Positions 29,316 through 40,185 are shown, numbered from the stretch's first letter. The stretch is DNA of 64,000 nucleotides from Pseudonocardia sp. T1-2H (GCF_038039215.1 NZ_JBBPCL010000001.1:1426001-1490000), one strand, 5' to 3'. Notes: generated from the letters alone by a model not told the origin. Numbers and translations: made by a program.

Positions 29316-29924
29316 GTGACCACCGACCGGCCCGAGCTCGTCGTCAACCGGGAGCGGCAGCGGGCGCTCTACGGTGTGCCCCTGGCCGAGCGCGTCCACC
29401 ACCTGACCCGGGCGCTCGGGATCAGCCAGGCCCGCCTCGCCGCCACCCTCGGGATCAGCCCCGCCATGCTCAGCCAGCTGATCAGCGCCCGCCGGGTGAA
29501 GATCGGCGACCCGGCGGTGCTGAGCCGGATGATGCTGCTCGACGAGCGGTGCGCCGGCGGGCGGGTGGACGTCGGCCCGGAGGGGGTCGACGGCCTGCTG
29601 GCCGAGGTGAACGCCGCCGGCCTGCAGTGGCGGGAACCCCGGTCGGCCCCGGACCCCGACCTCGTGAACGGGGCGGGCGCGCCGGCCCCCGGCCCTGCGC
29701 GGGCGGCGGACGGCGCGGCGGCCCGCCCCCGCACCAACGCGGCGGACGCGCTCCGGGCGGTGGCGACCCCGGCCCGGCTCGTGGCCGCCGCGGCGGCCCT
29801 CGCGCCGTCGTTCCCCGAACTCGCCGAGGTGCTCCGGCAGGCGGCCGGCCCGCCCCGGACCCGCACCCGAGTCGCCGTCCGTCGCCCCGTCAGGCCCGCT
29901 GACCGGCCCCTTTCGGGTACGTGA
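29316..29924 (+). CDS. helix-turn-helix DNA-binding protein, actinobacterial
   Basis: A 202-residue protein. Near residues 20-70 it has a XRE-like helix-turn-helix: RVHHLTRALGISQARLAATL, then GISPAMLSQLISARRVKIGDP. The middle is Gly/Ala/Pro-rich and the C-terminus ends in an Ala-rich helix (ARLVAAAAALAPSFPELAEVL) and a basic tail. I recognise no named family beyond the helix-turn-helix. It stands alone between the ribF hairpin and rpsO, so its target cannot be inferred. The GTG start gives a conserved-looking TTDRPELVVNRERQRALYG beginning. Confidence 0.8.
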   Translation: MTTDRPELVVNRERQRALYGVPLAERVHHLTRALGISQARLAATLGISPAMLSQLISARRVKIGDPAVLSRMMLLDERCAGGRVDVGPEGVDGLLAEVNAAGLQWREPRSAPDPDLVNGAGAPAPGPARAADGAAARPRTNAADALRAVATPARLVAAAAALAPSFPELAEVLRQAAGPPRTRTRVAVRRPVRPADRPLSGT

Positions 29925-30086
29925 CCGCGGCCGGCCGGGGCCGCACTGGTAGCCTGGTTCACAGGGTCCGGCTGCAGTCCGTGGCGGCCGAGACCGTCCC
30001 CCGCCCCGTACGCGGCGCGCCGTCAGCGGTGCACGTGAGGCCAGGGAGCGGGACCCACGGACTTCACCACAAGAGGAGTACCACCA

Positions 30087-30356
30087 GTGGCTCTCGACGC
30101 CGCACAGAAGAAGACGATCCTCGCCGACTACGGCGTCCACGAGGGGGACACCGGGTCCCCCGAGGCCCAGGTCGCACTGCTCACCAAGCGCATCAGCGAC
30201 CTGACCGAGCACCTCAAGCAGCACAAGCACGACCACCACTCCCGGCGCGGACTGCTGCTCATGGTGGGTCGCCGCCGTCGCCTGCTCAAGTACCTGGCGT
30301 CGGTCGACGTCGCGCGCTACCGGTCGCTCATCGAGCGGCTCGGCCTGCGCCGCTGA
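30087..30356 (+). CDS. rpsO: 30S ribosomal protein S15
   Basis: Standard 89-residue S15: [48 protein letters not shown] and the RNA-binding [19 protein letters not shown]. It binds the 16S rRNA central domain early in 30S assembly. A GAGGAG ribosome-binding site precedes the GTG. A TAGCCT at 29950-29955 may be its -10, which would leave an untranslated leader of about 125 bases in which S15 feedback could act; I do not recognise a specific leader fold. pnp follows, as in most bacteria. Confidence 0.97.
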   Translation: MALDAAQKKTILADYGVHEGDTGSPEAQVALLTKRISDLTEHLKQHKHDHHSRRGLLLMVGRRRRLLKYLASVDVARYRSLIERLGLRR

Positions 30357-30362
30357 TCCATC

Positions 30363-30396
30363 CCGGTCCCCCGGGGTGAACCAGCCCGGGGGCCGG
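30363..30396 (+). terminator. rpsO-pnp intergenic hairpin
   Basis: CCCCCGGG (30368-30375) pairs with CCCGGGGG (30385-30392) around a nine-base loop, extended by an outer CCGG/CCGG stem past a bulged T. It sits directly after rpsO and may be a terminator, or an RNase processing site as found between rpsO and pnp in other bacteria. Confidence 0.55.
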
Positions 30397-30576
30397 CCGG
30401 CACAACTCCATCCCGCACACGCCACCGCGTCCGGCACATGATCCGCCGGTCCTCGGTAGTGGCTCCCGGAACCGACGAGAAGCAAGGTCCCGGGGGCTTC
30501 GATCGAAGACCGGCTCCGCGGAGGATCCGCCCGGCAGGTGGCAGTGCTCATCCCATCCGAGGAGAGACTCCACTTC

Positions 30577-32814
30577 ATGACCGATCCCATCGAGATCGAC
30601 GGGGTGCACGAGAGCACCGCCGTCATCGACAACGGTTCCTTCGGGACCCGCACGATCCGGTTCGAGACCGGGCGCCTCGCGCGCCAGGCCGCCGGGTCCG
30701 TCGTCGCGTACCTGGACGACGAGACCATGCTGCTGTCCGCCACCACGGCGTCGAAGCAGCCCAAGGAGCACTTCGACTTCTTCCCGCTCACGGTGGACGT
30801 CGAAGAGCGCATGTACGCCATCGGCAAGATCCCCGGCTCGTTCTTCCGCCGGGAGGGTCGCCCGGGTACCGACGCGATCCTGACCTGCCGGCTGATCGAC
30901 CGGCCGCTGCGCCCGTCGTTCGTCGACGGCCTGCGCAACGAGATCCAGATCGTCGTCACGGTCCTCTCGCTGGACCCGCAGGACCCCTACGACGCGCTGG
31001 CGATCAACGCCGCGTCGGCGTCCACGCAGCTCTCCGGTCTCCCGTTCTCCGGGCCGATCGGCGGCGTCCGCGTCGCCCTGATCGACGGCCAGTGGATCGC
31101 GTTCCCGCAGCACGAGGACCTGCAGCGGGCCGTGTTCGACATGGTCGTCGCCGGCCGCATCGTCGGTGACGACGTCGCCATCATGATGGTCGAGGCCGAG
31201 GCCACGACCGAGACCAACGAGCTCGTCGCGGCCGGTGCCCAGGCGCCGACCGAGTCCGTCGTGGCCGCGGGCCTGGAGGCGGCCAAGCCGTTCATCCGCA
31301 GCCTGTGCATCGCGCAGCAGCAGCTGGCGGACGTGGCCGCGAAGCCGGTCCGCGAGTACCCGACGTACCCGGCCTACCAGCCGGACGCGTTCGAGGCCGT
31401 CGAGGCCGCCGCCTCCGACGACCTGGCCGCCGCGCTGACCATCGGCCCGAAGCAGGAGCGCGAGGCCAAGCTCGACGAGATCAAGCTCCACGTCCTCGAG
31501 CAGCTCGGGCCGAAGTTCGAGGGTCGCGAGAAGGAGCTCGGCGCCGCGTTCCGGTCGCTGAACAAGAAGCTGGTCCGCCAGCGGATCCTGCGCGAGCAGG
31601 TCCGCATCGACGGCCGCGGCCTGACCGACATCCGGCCGCTCTCGGCCGAGGTCGAGGTCGTCCCGCGGGCGCACGGCTCGGCGCTGTTCGAGCGCGGCGA
31701 GACCCAGATCATGGGTGTCACCACGCTGAACATGCTGCGCATGGAGCAGCAGATCGACTCGCTCGGCCCGGAGTCGCACAAGCGCTACCTGCACCACTAC
31801 AACTTCCCGCCGTACTCGACCGGTGAGACCGGCCGGGTCGGGTCGCCGAAGCGCCGCGAGATCGGCCACGGCGCGCTGGCGGAGCGGGCCCTGCTGCCCG
31901 TGCTGCCCACGCGCGAGGAGTTCCCGTACGCGATCCGTCAGGTGTCCGAGGCGCTGGGCTCCAACGGTTCGACGTCCATGGGCTCGGTCTGCGCGTCCAC
32001 GATGTCGCTGCTCAACGCCGGCGTGCCGCTCAAGGCGCCGGTCGCGGGCATCGCGATGGGCCTCGTCTCCGACACGGTCGACGGCACCACCAAGTACGTC
32101 GCGCTGACGGACATCCTGGGCGCCGAGGACGCGTTCGGCGACATGGACTTCAAGGTCGCCGGCACGGCCGAGTTCGTCACGGCCCTGCAGCTGGACACCA
32201 AGCTGGACGGCATCCCGTCGGAGGTCCTCGCGGCAGCCCTGTCGCAGGCCAAGGACGCCCGGATGACCATCCTCGAGGTGCTCGGCGAGGCCATCGACGG
32301 CCCGGACGAGATGAGCCCCTACGCGCCGCGGGTCACCGCGGTCAAGGTCCCGGTCGACAAGATCGGCGAGGTCATCGGCCCGAAGGGCAAGATGATCAAC
32401 TCGATCACCGAGAAGACCGGCGCGGACATCTCGATCGAGGACGACGGCACCATCTACGTCGGTGCCGCCGACGGGCCCTCCGCGGAGGAGGCGATCGGCA
32501 TGATCAACGCCATCGCCAACCCGCAGCTGCCGAAGATCGGCGAGCGGTTCCTGGGCACGGTCGTCAAGACCGCCGCCTTCGGCGCGTTCGTCTCGCTGGT
32601 CCCCGGCAAGGACGGCCTGGTCCACATCTCGAAGCTGGGCTCCGGCAAGCGCATCGGCAAGGTCGAGGACGTCGCCAAGGTCGGCGACAAGATGCGCGTC
32701 GAGGTCACCGACATCGACAACCGCGGCAAGATCAGCCTCATCCCGGTCCAGGAGGAGGGCGCCGCGGGCGACGCCCCCGCCGAGACCACGGAGCCGGAGA
32801 CGGCCGAGGCCTGA
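30577..32814 (+). CDS. pnp: polyribonucleotide nucleotidyltransferase (PNPase)
   Basis: PNPase degrades RNA from the 3' end using phosphate; in actinomycetes the same protein is known as guanosine pentaphosphate synthetase. The 745 residues contain two RNase PH domains ([35 protein letters not shown]), the core motif [23 protein letters not shown], a KH domain ([20 protein letters not shown], about residue 590) and an S1 domain ([22 protein letters not shown], about 655). The ATG follows GAGGAGAGAC; an upstream in-frame start lacks support. M16 protease follows after 7 bases. Confidence 0.96.
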   Translation: MTDPIEIDGVHESTAVIDNGSFGTRTIRFETGRLARQAAGSVVAYLDDETMLLSATTASKQPKEHFDFFPLTVDVEERMYAIGKIPGSFFRREGRPGTDAILTCRLIDRPLRPSFVDGLRNEIQIVVTVLSLDPQDPYDALAINAASASTQLSGLPFSGPIGGVRVALIDGQWIAFPQHEDLQRAVFDMVVAGRIVGDDVAIMMVEAEATTETNELVAAGAQAPTESVVAAGLEAAKPFIRSLCIAQQQLADVAAKPVREYPTYPAYQPDAFEAVEAAASDDLAAALTIGPKQEREAKLDEIKLHVLEQLGPKFEGREKELGAAFRSLNKKLVRQRILREQVRIDGRGLTDIRPLSAEVEVVPRAHGSALFERGETQIMGVTTLNMLRMEQQIDSLGPESHKRYLHHYNFPPYSTGETGRVGSPKRREIGHGALAERALLPVLPTREEFPYAIRQVSEALGSNGSTSMGSVCASTMSLLNAGVPLKAPVAGIAMGLVSDTVDGTTKYVALTDILGAEDAFGDMDFKVAGTAEFVTALQLDTKLDGIPSEVLAAALSQAKDARMTILEVLGEAIDGPDEMSPYAPRVTAVKVPVDKIGEVIGPKGKMINSITEKTGADISIEDDGTIYVGAADGPSAEEAIGMINAIANPQLPKIGERFLGTVVKTAAFGAFVSLVPGKDGLVHISKLGSGKRIGKVEDVAKVGDKMRVEVTDIDNRGKISLIPVQEEGAAGDAPAETTEPETAEA

Positions 32815-32821
32815 TCACTTC

Positions 32822-34162
32822 GTGACGCACCGCACCACCACTGGGACGGCGGCACCGGAATCCGGTGCCGCCGTCCCGGCGGTTTCCCGCACCGACCTGC
32901 CCGGCGGCATCCGGGTGCTCACCGAGCGCGTCCCGGGCGTCCGGTCCGTCGCGCTCGGCATCTGGATCGCGATCGGCTCCCGCGACGAGAACCCGGACCA
33001 GGCCGGTGCCGCGCACTACCTGGAACACCTGCTCTTCAAGGGCACCGGGCGGCGTACCGCCACCGGGATCGCCGAGGAGATGGACGCGGTCGGCGGTGAG
33101 CTGAACGCGTTCACCGCCAAGGAGCACACCTGCTACTACGCGCACGTCCTGGACGAGGACATGCCGATGGCGCTGGACGTCCTCGCGGACGTCGTCACCA
33201 ACGCCGAGCTCGCGCACACGGACGTCGAGCTGGAGCGCGGGGTCGTCCTCGAGGAGATCGCCATGCGCGACGACGACCCCGAGGACCTGCTCGGCGAGCT
33301 CTTCGACGAGACCCTGTTCGACGAGCACCCGCTCGGCCTGCCCATCGTCGGCTCCGAGGAGTCGATCCGCGGGATGAGCCGGGACACCCTCTTCGACTTC
33401 TGGCGCGGTGAGTACACGACGCCGCGGATGGTCGTCGCGGCCGCCGGCAACCTCGACCACGCGCACGTCGCGGACCTGGCGGCGAAGGCCCTCACCGATG
33501 CCGCGTCGCGCTTCCCGACCGGCGTCCCCGTCGGGCCTCGCTCCGGGGCTTCCGGGCTGCTCAGGCCGCGCCGCGCCCTCGCTCTGCGTTCCGACGACTC
33601 GGAGCAGAGCCATCTGATGCTCGGCGTACCGGGGCTGAACCGGCACGACCCGCGGCGCACGGTGCTGTCCGTGCTCAACAGCGCCCTCGGCGGAGGCCTG
33701 AGCTCGCGGTTGTTCCAGGAGGTCCGGGAGCGGCGCGGGCTCGCCTACCAGGTCTACTCGTCGCACGCCTCCTACGCGGACGCCGGCACTCTCAGCGTCT
33801 ACGCGGGCTGCGCGCCCGAACGGCTCGGCGAGGTCGTCGGGGTCGTGCGGGACGTGCTCGCGGGTGTCGCGGCGGACGGGCTGACCGAGGCCGAGGTCGT
33901 CCGGGCCAAGGGCTCGATGCGCGGCGGGCTGGTCCTCGGGATGGAGGACACGGCGTCGCGGATGAACCGCCTGGGCCGCTCCGAGCTGGACCACGGCCGG
34001 CAGCGCTCGGTCGCCGAGAGCCTCGAGCGGATCGACGCGGTGACACCGGAGCAGGTGTCCGCGCTCGCGGCGGAACTGCTCGACGTGCCGCTCACGGCCG
34101 CGGTGGTCGGGCCGTACGACGACGAGTCGGAGCTGCCCGGCGCGCTGCAGGACCTGGCCTGA
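32822..34162 (+). CDS. M16 family zinc metallopeptidase (pitrilysin/PepR-like)
   Basis: The 446-residue protein begins with a Thr/Ala-rich lead and then the M16 domain with the inverted zinc motif HYLEHLLFKGT (HxxEH) and the downstream Glu of the ELERGVVLEEIAMRDD block. The C-terminal inactive M16 domain carries LGGGLSSRLFQEVRERRGLAYQVYS. No signal peptide is present, so it acts in the cytosol on small peptides, as expected for this family. It is the usual neighbour of pnp in actinobacteria and is probably co-transcribed with it. Confidence 0.94.
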   Translation: MTHRTTTGTAAPESGAAVPAVSRTDLPGGIRVLTERVPGVRSVALGIWIAIGSRDENPDQAGAAHYLEHLLFKGTGRRTATGIAEEMDAVGGELNAFTAKEHTCYYAHVLDEDMPMALDVLADVVTNAELAHTDVELERGVVLEEIAMRDDDPEDLLGELFDETLFDEHPLGLPIVGSEESIRGMSRDTLFDFWRGEYTTPRMVVAAAGNLDHAHVADLAAKALTDAASRFPTGVPVGPRSGASGLLRPRRALALRSDDSEQSHLMLGVPGLNRHDPRRTVLSVLNSALGGGLSSRLFQEVRERRGLAYQVYSSHASYADAGTLSVYAGCAPERLGEVVGVVRDVLAGVAADGLTEAEVVRAKGSMRGGLVLGMEDTASRMNRLGRSELDHGRQRSVAESLERIDAVTPEQVSALAAELLDVPLTAAVVGPYDDESELPGALQDLA

Positions 34163-34164
34163 CG

Positions 34165-34641
34165 GTGCTGCTCACCGTGGCCTCCGGGCTGCTCGTCGTC
34201 CTCGGGCTGGTCGGTGTCGTGGTGGCGGTGCTGCCCGGGCTGGTCCTCGTGCTCGCCGGCGTCGCGCTCTGGGCGGTCCCGCGCGGCGACGCCGTGGGCT
34301 GGTGGGTCCTCGGGATCGCCGCGGCCCTGCTGGTGCTCGGCACCGTGGCGAAGTACCTGCTGCCGAGCCGGGCGCTCAGGGAGGCGGGCGTCCCGAACCG
34401 GACCCTGCTGGCCGGCGGCGTCCTGGGCATCGTCGGGTTCTTCGTCGTCCCGGTCGTCGGGCTGTTCCTCGGGTTCGTGCTGGGCGTCTACCTCGCCGAG
34501 CTGGCACGGTCGAAGGACCGCGGCGCGGCCTGGCCGTCGACCAGGCACGCGCTGCGGGCCGTCGGCTGGAGCATCGTGATCGAGCTCGCCGCGGGCCTGC
34601 TGATGGCGGCGACGTGGGTCGCGGGCCTGGTCGTGGGCTGA
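34165..34641 (+). CDS. DUF456 family membrane protein
   Basis: This 158-residue integral membrane protein has about four hydrophobic helices: LLTVASGLLVVLGLVGVVVA, VGWWVLGIAAALLVLGTVAK, LLAGGVLGIVGFFVVPVVGL and SIVIELAAGLLMAATWVAGL. The Gly-rich LPGLVLVLAGVALWA and GFFVVPVVGLFLGFVLGVYLAE patterns match DUF456. Function is unknown. The GTG lies two bases after the M16 stop, so it is the last gene of a pnp-M16-DUF456 operon. Confidence 0.88.
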   Translation: MLLTVASGLLVVLGLVGVVVAVLPGLVLVLAGVALWAVPRGDAVGWWVLGIAAALLVLGTVAKYLLPSRALREAGVPNRTLLAGGVLGIVGFFVVPVVGLFLGFVLGVYLAELARSKDRGAAWPSTRHALRAVGWSIVIELAAGLLMAATWVAGLVVG

Positions 34642-35487
<846 letters not shown>

Positions 35488-35516
35488 GCGTCGGCGGGAC
35501 GGGGTTCGGGCCGCCG

Positions 35517-36065
35517 TCAGGATCCGGTGAGCACCAGGTCCAGCGGCCCCGAGCACCGCACCTCGCGCACCGTGCGCACACCGGTGTCGAGGGTCCGGAC
35601 CGCCCCGTCCGGGGCCCAGCCGGCCCGGGCGTAGAAGCCGCGCGTCGCCGCGTCCGTCTCGGGGACCCAGGCCCGGCCGCGCTCCGACCCGGCCGCGCGC
35701 AGGGCCTCCGCGGCGGCCGCGAGCAACCGGCCGCCGTGCCCCCGCCGGGCCCACCGCGGCTCGACGACCAGGGCGCTGATCTCGGCGATGTCCCTGTCCT
35801 CCCGGCCGGCGTAGCGGGCGGCGGCGCAGAACCCGACGGTCCACTCGCCCTCGCCGGCGACGAAGACCCAGTAGGACTCGGCACCCGAGCCTGCGCCGGC
35901 CGCCACCGCGTCCGCCCAGGCCGCACGGGCCTGGTCGCCGCGCAGCTGTTCGAGGGCCTCCGGCGGCACGATCCCGGCGTAGGCGACACGCCAGGTGTCG
36001 GCCTGGATGCGGACGATCTCGTCGACGTCGGAGTCGGCGGCGGGGCGGACCGCGGCGATGGCCAT
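35517..36065 (-). CDS. GNAT family N-acetyltransferase
   Basis: A 182-residue acetyltransferase with the acetyl-CoA-binding motif A at ISALVVEPRWARRGHGGRLL, preceded by VRPAADSDVDEIVRIQADTWRVAYAG, and a C-terminal ATRGFYARAGWAPDG that closes the fold. The substrate is not apparent. I used ATG 36065 because the family N-terminus (AIAAVRPAADSD) starts there; the upstream extension to 36137 would overlap the divergent transporter gene. Confidence 0.88.
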   Translation of the reverse strand: MAIAAVRPAADSDVDEIVRIQADTWRVAYAGIVPPEALEQLRGDQARAAWADAVAAGAGSGAESYWVFVAGEGEWTVGFCAAARYAGREDRDIAEISALVVEPRWARRGHGGRLLAAAAEALRAAGSERGRAWVPETDAATRGFYARAGWAPDGAVRTLDTGVRTVREVRCSGPLDLVLTGS

Positions 36066-36130
36066 GGTGCATTCGTACCGGACGGGTTCCCGGTGGCTCC
36101 GGCCACACTCCTTCCGCCGACTGGTTGGGC

Positions 36131-37087
36131 ATGGCAACGTTCCCCCGCGTGAGCAGAGGATCGGTCGACGTCGCGGCCTCGACCCGGTCGGCGTGGATCG
36201 CGCTCTGCGTCGTCTACGTCCTGTGGGGATCGATCTACCTGTTCAACCGGCTGCTCATCACCTACGTCCCGCCGCTGCTCGCCGGCGGCACCCGGTTCCT
36301 GACGGCCGGGCTCGGCCTCACGGTGCTGGTCGTCCTGTTCGCGGGGCCGAAGGGCCTGCGGATGAGTCGCAAGCAGCTGGCCACGACCGCGCTTTCCGGG
36401 CTGCTGCTGCCCGCCTGGGGCAACGGGCTGGTCGCGGTCGCGCAGACGCAGGTCGCCTCCGGCCTCGCGGCGCTGCTCATCGCCGTGGTGCCGCTCTACA
36501 TCGTGGTGCTGCGCGCGCTGGGCGGGGACCGGCCGCGCCGGGCCACGGTGGGGGGCGTGGTCGTCGGGCTCGCCGGGCTGGCGGTGCTCGTGCTCGCCGC
36601 GCCGTCCGCGGGATCGGGCGGCACCCAGGGGAGTGCGTGGTGGGGGCCGTGGCTGGTGGTCCTCGCCGGGCTCGGCTGGGCCACCGGCACCTACGCGACG
36701 ACGAGGCTGCCGGTCCCGGCGAACCCGTTCGCCCTCGCCGCGGTGCAGATGACGATCGGCGGCGCGGTCCTGCTGACCATCGGGAGCGCGAAGGGGGACC
36801 GCCTGGACCTTCCCACGATCCCCGCCGGGACCTGGTGGGTGTGGGTGGGCGCCGTGCTCGCGACCCTCGGCGGCTTCAGCGCCTACGCGTGGGCGCTGCG
36901 GGTCCTCCCGGTCTCCACGGTCGCGACCTACGCCTACATCAACCCGGTCATCGCGGTGCTGCTCGGCGTGCTCCTGGTGGGGGAGCGGTTCTCCCCGGGA
37001 CAGATCCTGGGCGGGGCGATCGTGCTGGTGGCGGTGTTCCTGGTGGTCGCGGCGGAACGCCGGCCCGTGGTCGCGGCCCCGGCCTGA
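36131..37087 (+). CDS. EamA-type drug/metabolite transporter
   Basis: A ten-helix DMT-superfamily permease of 318 residues with two EamA repeats: WIALCVVYVLWGSIYLFNRL and the second beginning at WWGPWLVVLAGLGWATGTYA. The family sequence ALLIAVVPLYIVVLRAL ends the first repeat and TYAYINPVIAVLLGVLLVGE marks the second. Such proteins export amino acids or other metabolites; no substrate can be assigned. ATG 36131 is taken; TTG 36125 would add two residues. It is divergent from the GNAT gene with 65 bases between. Confidence 0.9.
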   Translation: MATFPRVSRGSVDVAASTRSAWIALCVVYVLWGSIYLFNRLLITYVPPLLAGGTRFLTAGLGLTVLVVLFAGPKGLRMSRKQLATTALSGLLLPAWGNGLVAVAQTQVASGLAALLIAVVPLYIVVLRALGGDRPRRATVGGVVVGLAGLAVLVLAAPSAGSGGTQGSAWWGPWLVVLAGLGWATGTYATTRLPVPANPFALAAVQMTIGGAVLLTIGSAKGDRLDLPTIPAGTWWVWVGAVLATLGGFSAYAWALRVLPVSTVATYAYINPVIAVLLGVLLVGERFSPGQILGGAIVLVAVFLVVAAERRPVVAAPA

Positions 37088-37145
37088 CCCCGGCGGTGGG
37101 CCGTCCGCGGCGGGACTGTCGGTGTCCGGTGGCAGCATCTCGGCC

Positions 37146-38377
37146 GTGCGGACGAACCCAGCCCGAACCCTCGGAGCGGACGTGGCCCGGCGGACGGCGC
37201 TCGCGGCCCAGGGCTTCGCCGAGCCCCGCCCCGCGGGCCCGGTCACCCGGCGGCATCTGCAGCGCACGCTCGCCCGCACCCGGCTGTTGCAGCTGGACTC
37301 GGTGAACGTCGCGGTGCGGGCCCACTACATGCCGCTGTTCAGCCGGCTCGGACCGTACGGAAGGGACCTGGTGGACGCGGCGGCGTGGTCGCACTCGGCG
37401 CGGCGGCCCCGGCTGCTCGTCGAGTACTGGGCGCACGAGGCGAGCCTGCTCCCGGTGGAGGACTGGCCGTTGCTGCAGTCCGGCGCCAAGCGGCCGGGCT
37501 GGTGGAGGAACTACGCGCACCTCGCCGAACGGCGACCGGGGCTCGTGGAGGACGTGCTGGCCGCGGTCAAGGAGTCGGCCCGGTCGGCGCGGGAACGCTG
37601 GAGGACGTGCTCGGCGCGGAGTTGCCCCGCCCGCCCGGGGTGAGCTGGTGGGAACGCTCGGAGGTCAAGCGGATCTGCGAGTACCTCTTCGGCCTGGGCG
37701 CCCTCACCACCGGCACCCGGGTGAACTTCCGGCGCCTCTACGACCTGCCCGAGCGCGTCCTGCCGCCGGAGGTGCTGGCCCGGCACCCGATGGACCGGCA
37801 CGAGGCCGCCCGCGGGCTGATCCGGCGGTCGGCGTCCGCGCTGGGCGTCGGGACGCTGTCGGACCTGCGGGACTACTACCGGCTCGGCCCCGAGGACACC
37901 CGGCAGGCGGTGGCGGAGCTGGTCGAGGCGGGGGAGCTGGAGCCGGTCACCGTCCGCGGCTGGACCCAACCGGCCTACCGGGATCCCGCGGCGAAGGTGC
38001 CGCGGCGGGTCGAGGGCCGGGCGCTGCTCTGCCCGTTCGACCCGCTGATCTGGGAGCGGGACCGCACGATGCGGATCTTCGGCTTCCGCTACCGCGTCGA
38101 GATCTACGTGCCCGAACCGAAGCGCGAGTACGGGTACTACGTCTTCCCGTTCCTGCTCGACGGCGAGCTGGTCGCCCGGGTGGACCTCAAGGCGGACCGG
38201 GCCGCCGGGGTGCTGCGGGTGCAGGGGGCGTTCGCGGAGCCGGGGGTGGACGGTGCGCGGGTCCCCGCGGAGCTGGCCGCGGAGCTGCGGGTGATGGCGG
38301 AGTGGCTGGAGCTCGACGGCGTGGTGGCGGGCGAGCGGGGCGACCTCGCGGGGCCGCTGGCGGTGGAGCTGCGGTGA
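37146..38377 (+). CDS. HTH_42/YcaQ-like DNA glycosylase family protein, frameshifted
   Basis: Members of this winged-helix family (YcaQ/AlkX, AlkZ) remove bulky or crosslinked bases from DNA. Visible motifs are RTRLLQLDSVNV (a Q-x-D of the YcaQ-like branch), YMPLFSRLG, LVEYWAHEASLLPVEDWPLL, and in the second frame RVNFRRLYDLPERVLP, LLCPFDPLIWERDR and YGYYVFPFLLDGELVARVDLK. The frame breaks near 37576-37582; adding one G gives GPVGAGTLEDVLGAELP and a product of about 410 residues, normal for the family. The GTG is chosen because the reading begins at the conserved helix. Catalysis is inferred from relatives. Confidence 0.85.
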
Positions 38378-38398
38378 GCGAGGCCGCCCCGGGCACCG

Positions 38399-39556
38399 TC
38401 AGGCCGTGGTCGCCTCCGCGGCCCGGGTGACCAGCACGTCGCCCGTGCCGGTGCGGCCCCGGATGCGCAACGCGGGCTCCGTCGCCGGGGCGACCGCGCC
38501 GACGTGGAGGTCGCTGCGGGCCCGCCCGGAGCCGGACGACAGGTCCAGTTCGGCCACGACACCGGAGTGCACGCCGATGCGGATCCCGCCGGAGCCGGTG
38601 GTCAGGTCGTAGGTCCCGGACACCGCGTCCGCCACCTCGACGTCGCCGGAGCCGGTGCGCAAGGACAGGTCGGCCGCGACCTCGCCGAGCCGCACCGCGC
38701 TGTTGCCGGCCTTGATGCTGGTCGACGCGGCGAGGGCGGCGGCGGCGATGCGGCCGGACCCGGTGCGGATCTTCGCCTTGCCGTCGACCGCGCCGAGCTC
38801 GATCGCGCCGGAGCCGGTCGTCACCTCGACCTGGCCCTCGACCGCGCCGAGACGGGCCTCGCCCGACCCCGTGCGGACGGCGGCCCAGCCCGCGGTGCCG
38901 GTCACCGTGACGTCGCCGGCGCCGGTGCGCACGGCCAGCCGCGAGCGGGCGGGGGCCCGCACGACGACGGCCAGCGGTACCACGCGCAGCGGGAGGTCGC
39001 CGGTGGAGCGGACCACGAGCCGCCGGGCGGGCTCGGACCAGGTGATCTCCGCGGCGCGGACCGCCGCGGCCCCCTGGTCGGCCGGGCCCGCGCCCGGCCC
39101 GAAGGCCCCGCCCTCGCGGAAGGCGCCGCCCTCGCCGAACGGCCCGCCCTCACCGAAGGCGCCGGCCTTGCCGAACGCGCCCTGACGGAACGCCGCGGCC
39201 TGACCGATCACCTTGCCCAGATCCGGCCCGGCGGAGGAGCCGAGCCAGTTCAGGAGCCCGCTGACGCCCTGGGCGAACGGGTTCGCCGGGTCCGGCTCGT
39301 GACGGACCTCGACGTGGACCTCGTCCGCACCGTCGACGAGCTCGATCCGGACCCGCCCGACGTCGATGCCCACCTCGATCTCGGCGGGCCCGTTCGCGGC
39401 CCAGCCCTGCTGCCGGACGGCCTCCTGCGCGTCACTCCCCGCGTCGTCACCGGCCGCACCACGGTTCGCCGCCGCCGCCCCGGTGTCCTCGGGTCCGGAC
39501 GACTCGGATCCCGTGTCCTCGGGTCCGGTGGACTCGTGCTCGTTCATCGCGCTCAC
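38399..39556 (-). CDS. DUF4097 beta-strand repeat protein
   Basis: The 385-residue protein starts with an acidic Ser/Gly/Glu-rich tail containing two GPEDTG copies, a conserved [17 protein letters not shown] block, a low-complexity G-A-F-G/E stretch, and then a DUF4097-like array of beta-strand repeats of about 18 residues ([52 protein letters not shown]). Such repeats form a right-handed beta-solenoid; the role is unknown. No signal peptide or membrane helix is present. Its GTG overlaps the stop of the ribbon-helix-helix gene (GTGA), so the two are co-translated. Converges with the YcaQ-like gene. Confidence 0.85.
   Translation of the reverse strand: MSAMNEHESTGPEDTGSESSGPEDTGAAAANRGAAGDDAGSDAQEAVRQQGWAANGPAEIEVGIDVGRVRIELVDGADEVHVEVRHEPDPANPFAQGVSGLLNWLGSSAGPDLGKVIGQAAAFRQGAFGKAGAFGEGGPFGEGGAFREGGAFGPGAGPADQGAAAVRAAEITWSEPARRLVVRSTGDLPLRVVPLAVVVRAPARSRLAVRTGAGDVTVTGTAGWAAVRTGSGEARLGAVEGQVEVTTGSGAIELGAVDGKAKIRTGSGRIAAAALAASTSIKAGNSAVRLGEVAADLSLRTGSGDVEVADAVSGTYDLTTGSGGIRIGVHSGVVAELDLSSGSGRARSDLHVGAVAPATEPALRIRGRTGTGDVLVTRAAEATTA
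39096..39189 (-). repeat. G-A-F-G-E-G-G coding repeat inside the DUF4097 gene
   Basis: About six degenerate repeats coding for [26 protein letters not shown] and FGPGAG lie in tandem, with a core on the plus strand of the type CCGCCCTCGCCGAA. It is a low-complexity linker and a possible hot spot for repeat-number change. Confidence 0.6.
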
Positions 39557-40077
39557 CCCTGCACCCAGCCGCGGACGCGTCGCCCGCCGTCGTCCCCGCC
39601 GGAGCCGCCCTCGCCCCGCCCGTCCCCGCCGTGCCGGCGCTGCTTGCCGGCCAGCGCACCCTGCACGGCCTGCGCCACCCACGAGTTCAGCGAGACCCCC
39701 TGGGACGCCGCGGCCTGCTCGGCCTGCGCCTTGATCTGCTCGACGAGCCGGAGCGTGATCCGGCTGATGTCGCCGGTGTCGCCGCCCTGCGGCGGGAGCG
39801 GCGGCGTGGCGCGGGCGTGTTCGGGCGCCGCCGCGGGCTCGCCGGAGACCGCGACCCGGACGTCCCGGCCGTCGAGCCGCAGCTCGACGACCCGGTCCCC
39901 GAGGTGGGCGGTGACCTCGGCGGCCAGGTCGGACATCGCGTTCATGATCGCCAGCCGCGCGGCCGGCTCGATCGCCGCGCCGAGCAGCGCGGCGGTCCGC
40001 CGGGTCTGCTCGTCGCCGGCGGCCGCGGCAGAGGCGAGATCCTCCCGCAACTGTGTGACGTACTGGCCGATATCCAT
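39553..40077 (-). CDS. ribbon-helix-helix (HicB-antitoxin-like) regulator
   Basis: The 174-residue protein has an N-terminal helical domain ([21 protein letters not shown], then [20 protein letters not shown]) and a ribbon-helix-helix segment near residues 105-145 ([20 protein letters not shown], then [16 protein letters not shown]) as in HicB/Arc-type antitoxins, ending in a Gly/Arg tail. There is no HicA toxin nearby; the coupled partner is the DUF4097 protein, a pair often seen together in actinobacteria. Inverted repeats sit in its promoter, so autoregulation is likely. Confidence 0.82.
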   Translation of the reverse strand: MDIGQYVTQLREDLASAAAAGDEQTRRTAALLGAAIEPAARLAIMNAMSDLAAEVTAHLGDRVVELRLDGRDVRVAVSGEPAAAPEHARATPPLPPQGGDTGDISRITLRLVEQIKAQAEQAAASQGVSLNSWVAQAVQGALAGKQRRHGGDGRGEGGSGGDDGGRRVRGWVQG

Positions 40078-40083
40078 GGCACC

Positions 40084-40139
40084 ACTATGGCGTCACTGAT
40101 GACGTCACGCAACGTCTTGTTGACATCATCGGTGATGTC
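40084..40139 (-). promoter_or_regulatory. promoter and paired operators of the ribbon-helix-helix gene
   Basis: On the minus strand TTGCGT (40112-40107) and CATAGT (40089-40084) are 17 bases apart. CGTCA-ctga-TGACG (40091-40104) fills the spacer between them, and GACATCA-tcgg-TGATGTC (40122-40139) lies just upstream. Both repeats have four-base spacers and share TGA/TCA half-sites, as expected for a dimeric ribbon-helix-helix protein. Confidence 0.6.
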
Positions 40140-40173
40140 GGAGGTGAGGTCCCGTCACCCAGAGTGGCCCGGT

Positions 40174-40179
40174 TACGCT
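40174..40179 (+). promoter_or_regulatory. thyX -10 box
   Basis: TACGCT ends six bases before the thyX ATG, giving a leaderless mRNA. It lies about 35 bases from the operators of the divergent ribbon-helix-helix gene, so cross-regulation is possible. Confidence 0.55.
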
Positions 40180-40185
40180 CCTGCC

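Noticed and set aside
39553..40077. A HicAB toxin-antitoxin system
   Set aside because: The ribbon-helix-helix part fits, but there is no HicA-like toxin on either side; the partner is a DUF4097 protein.
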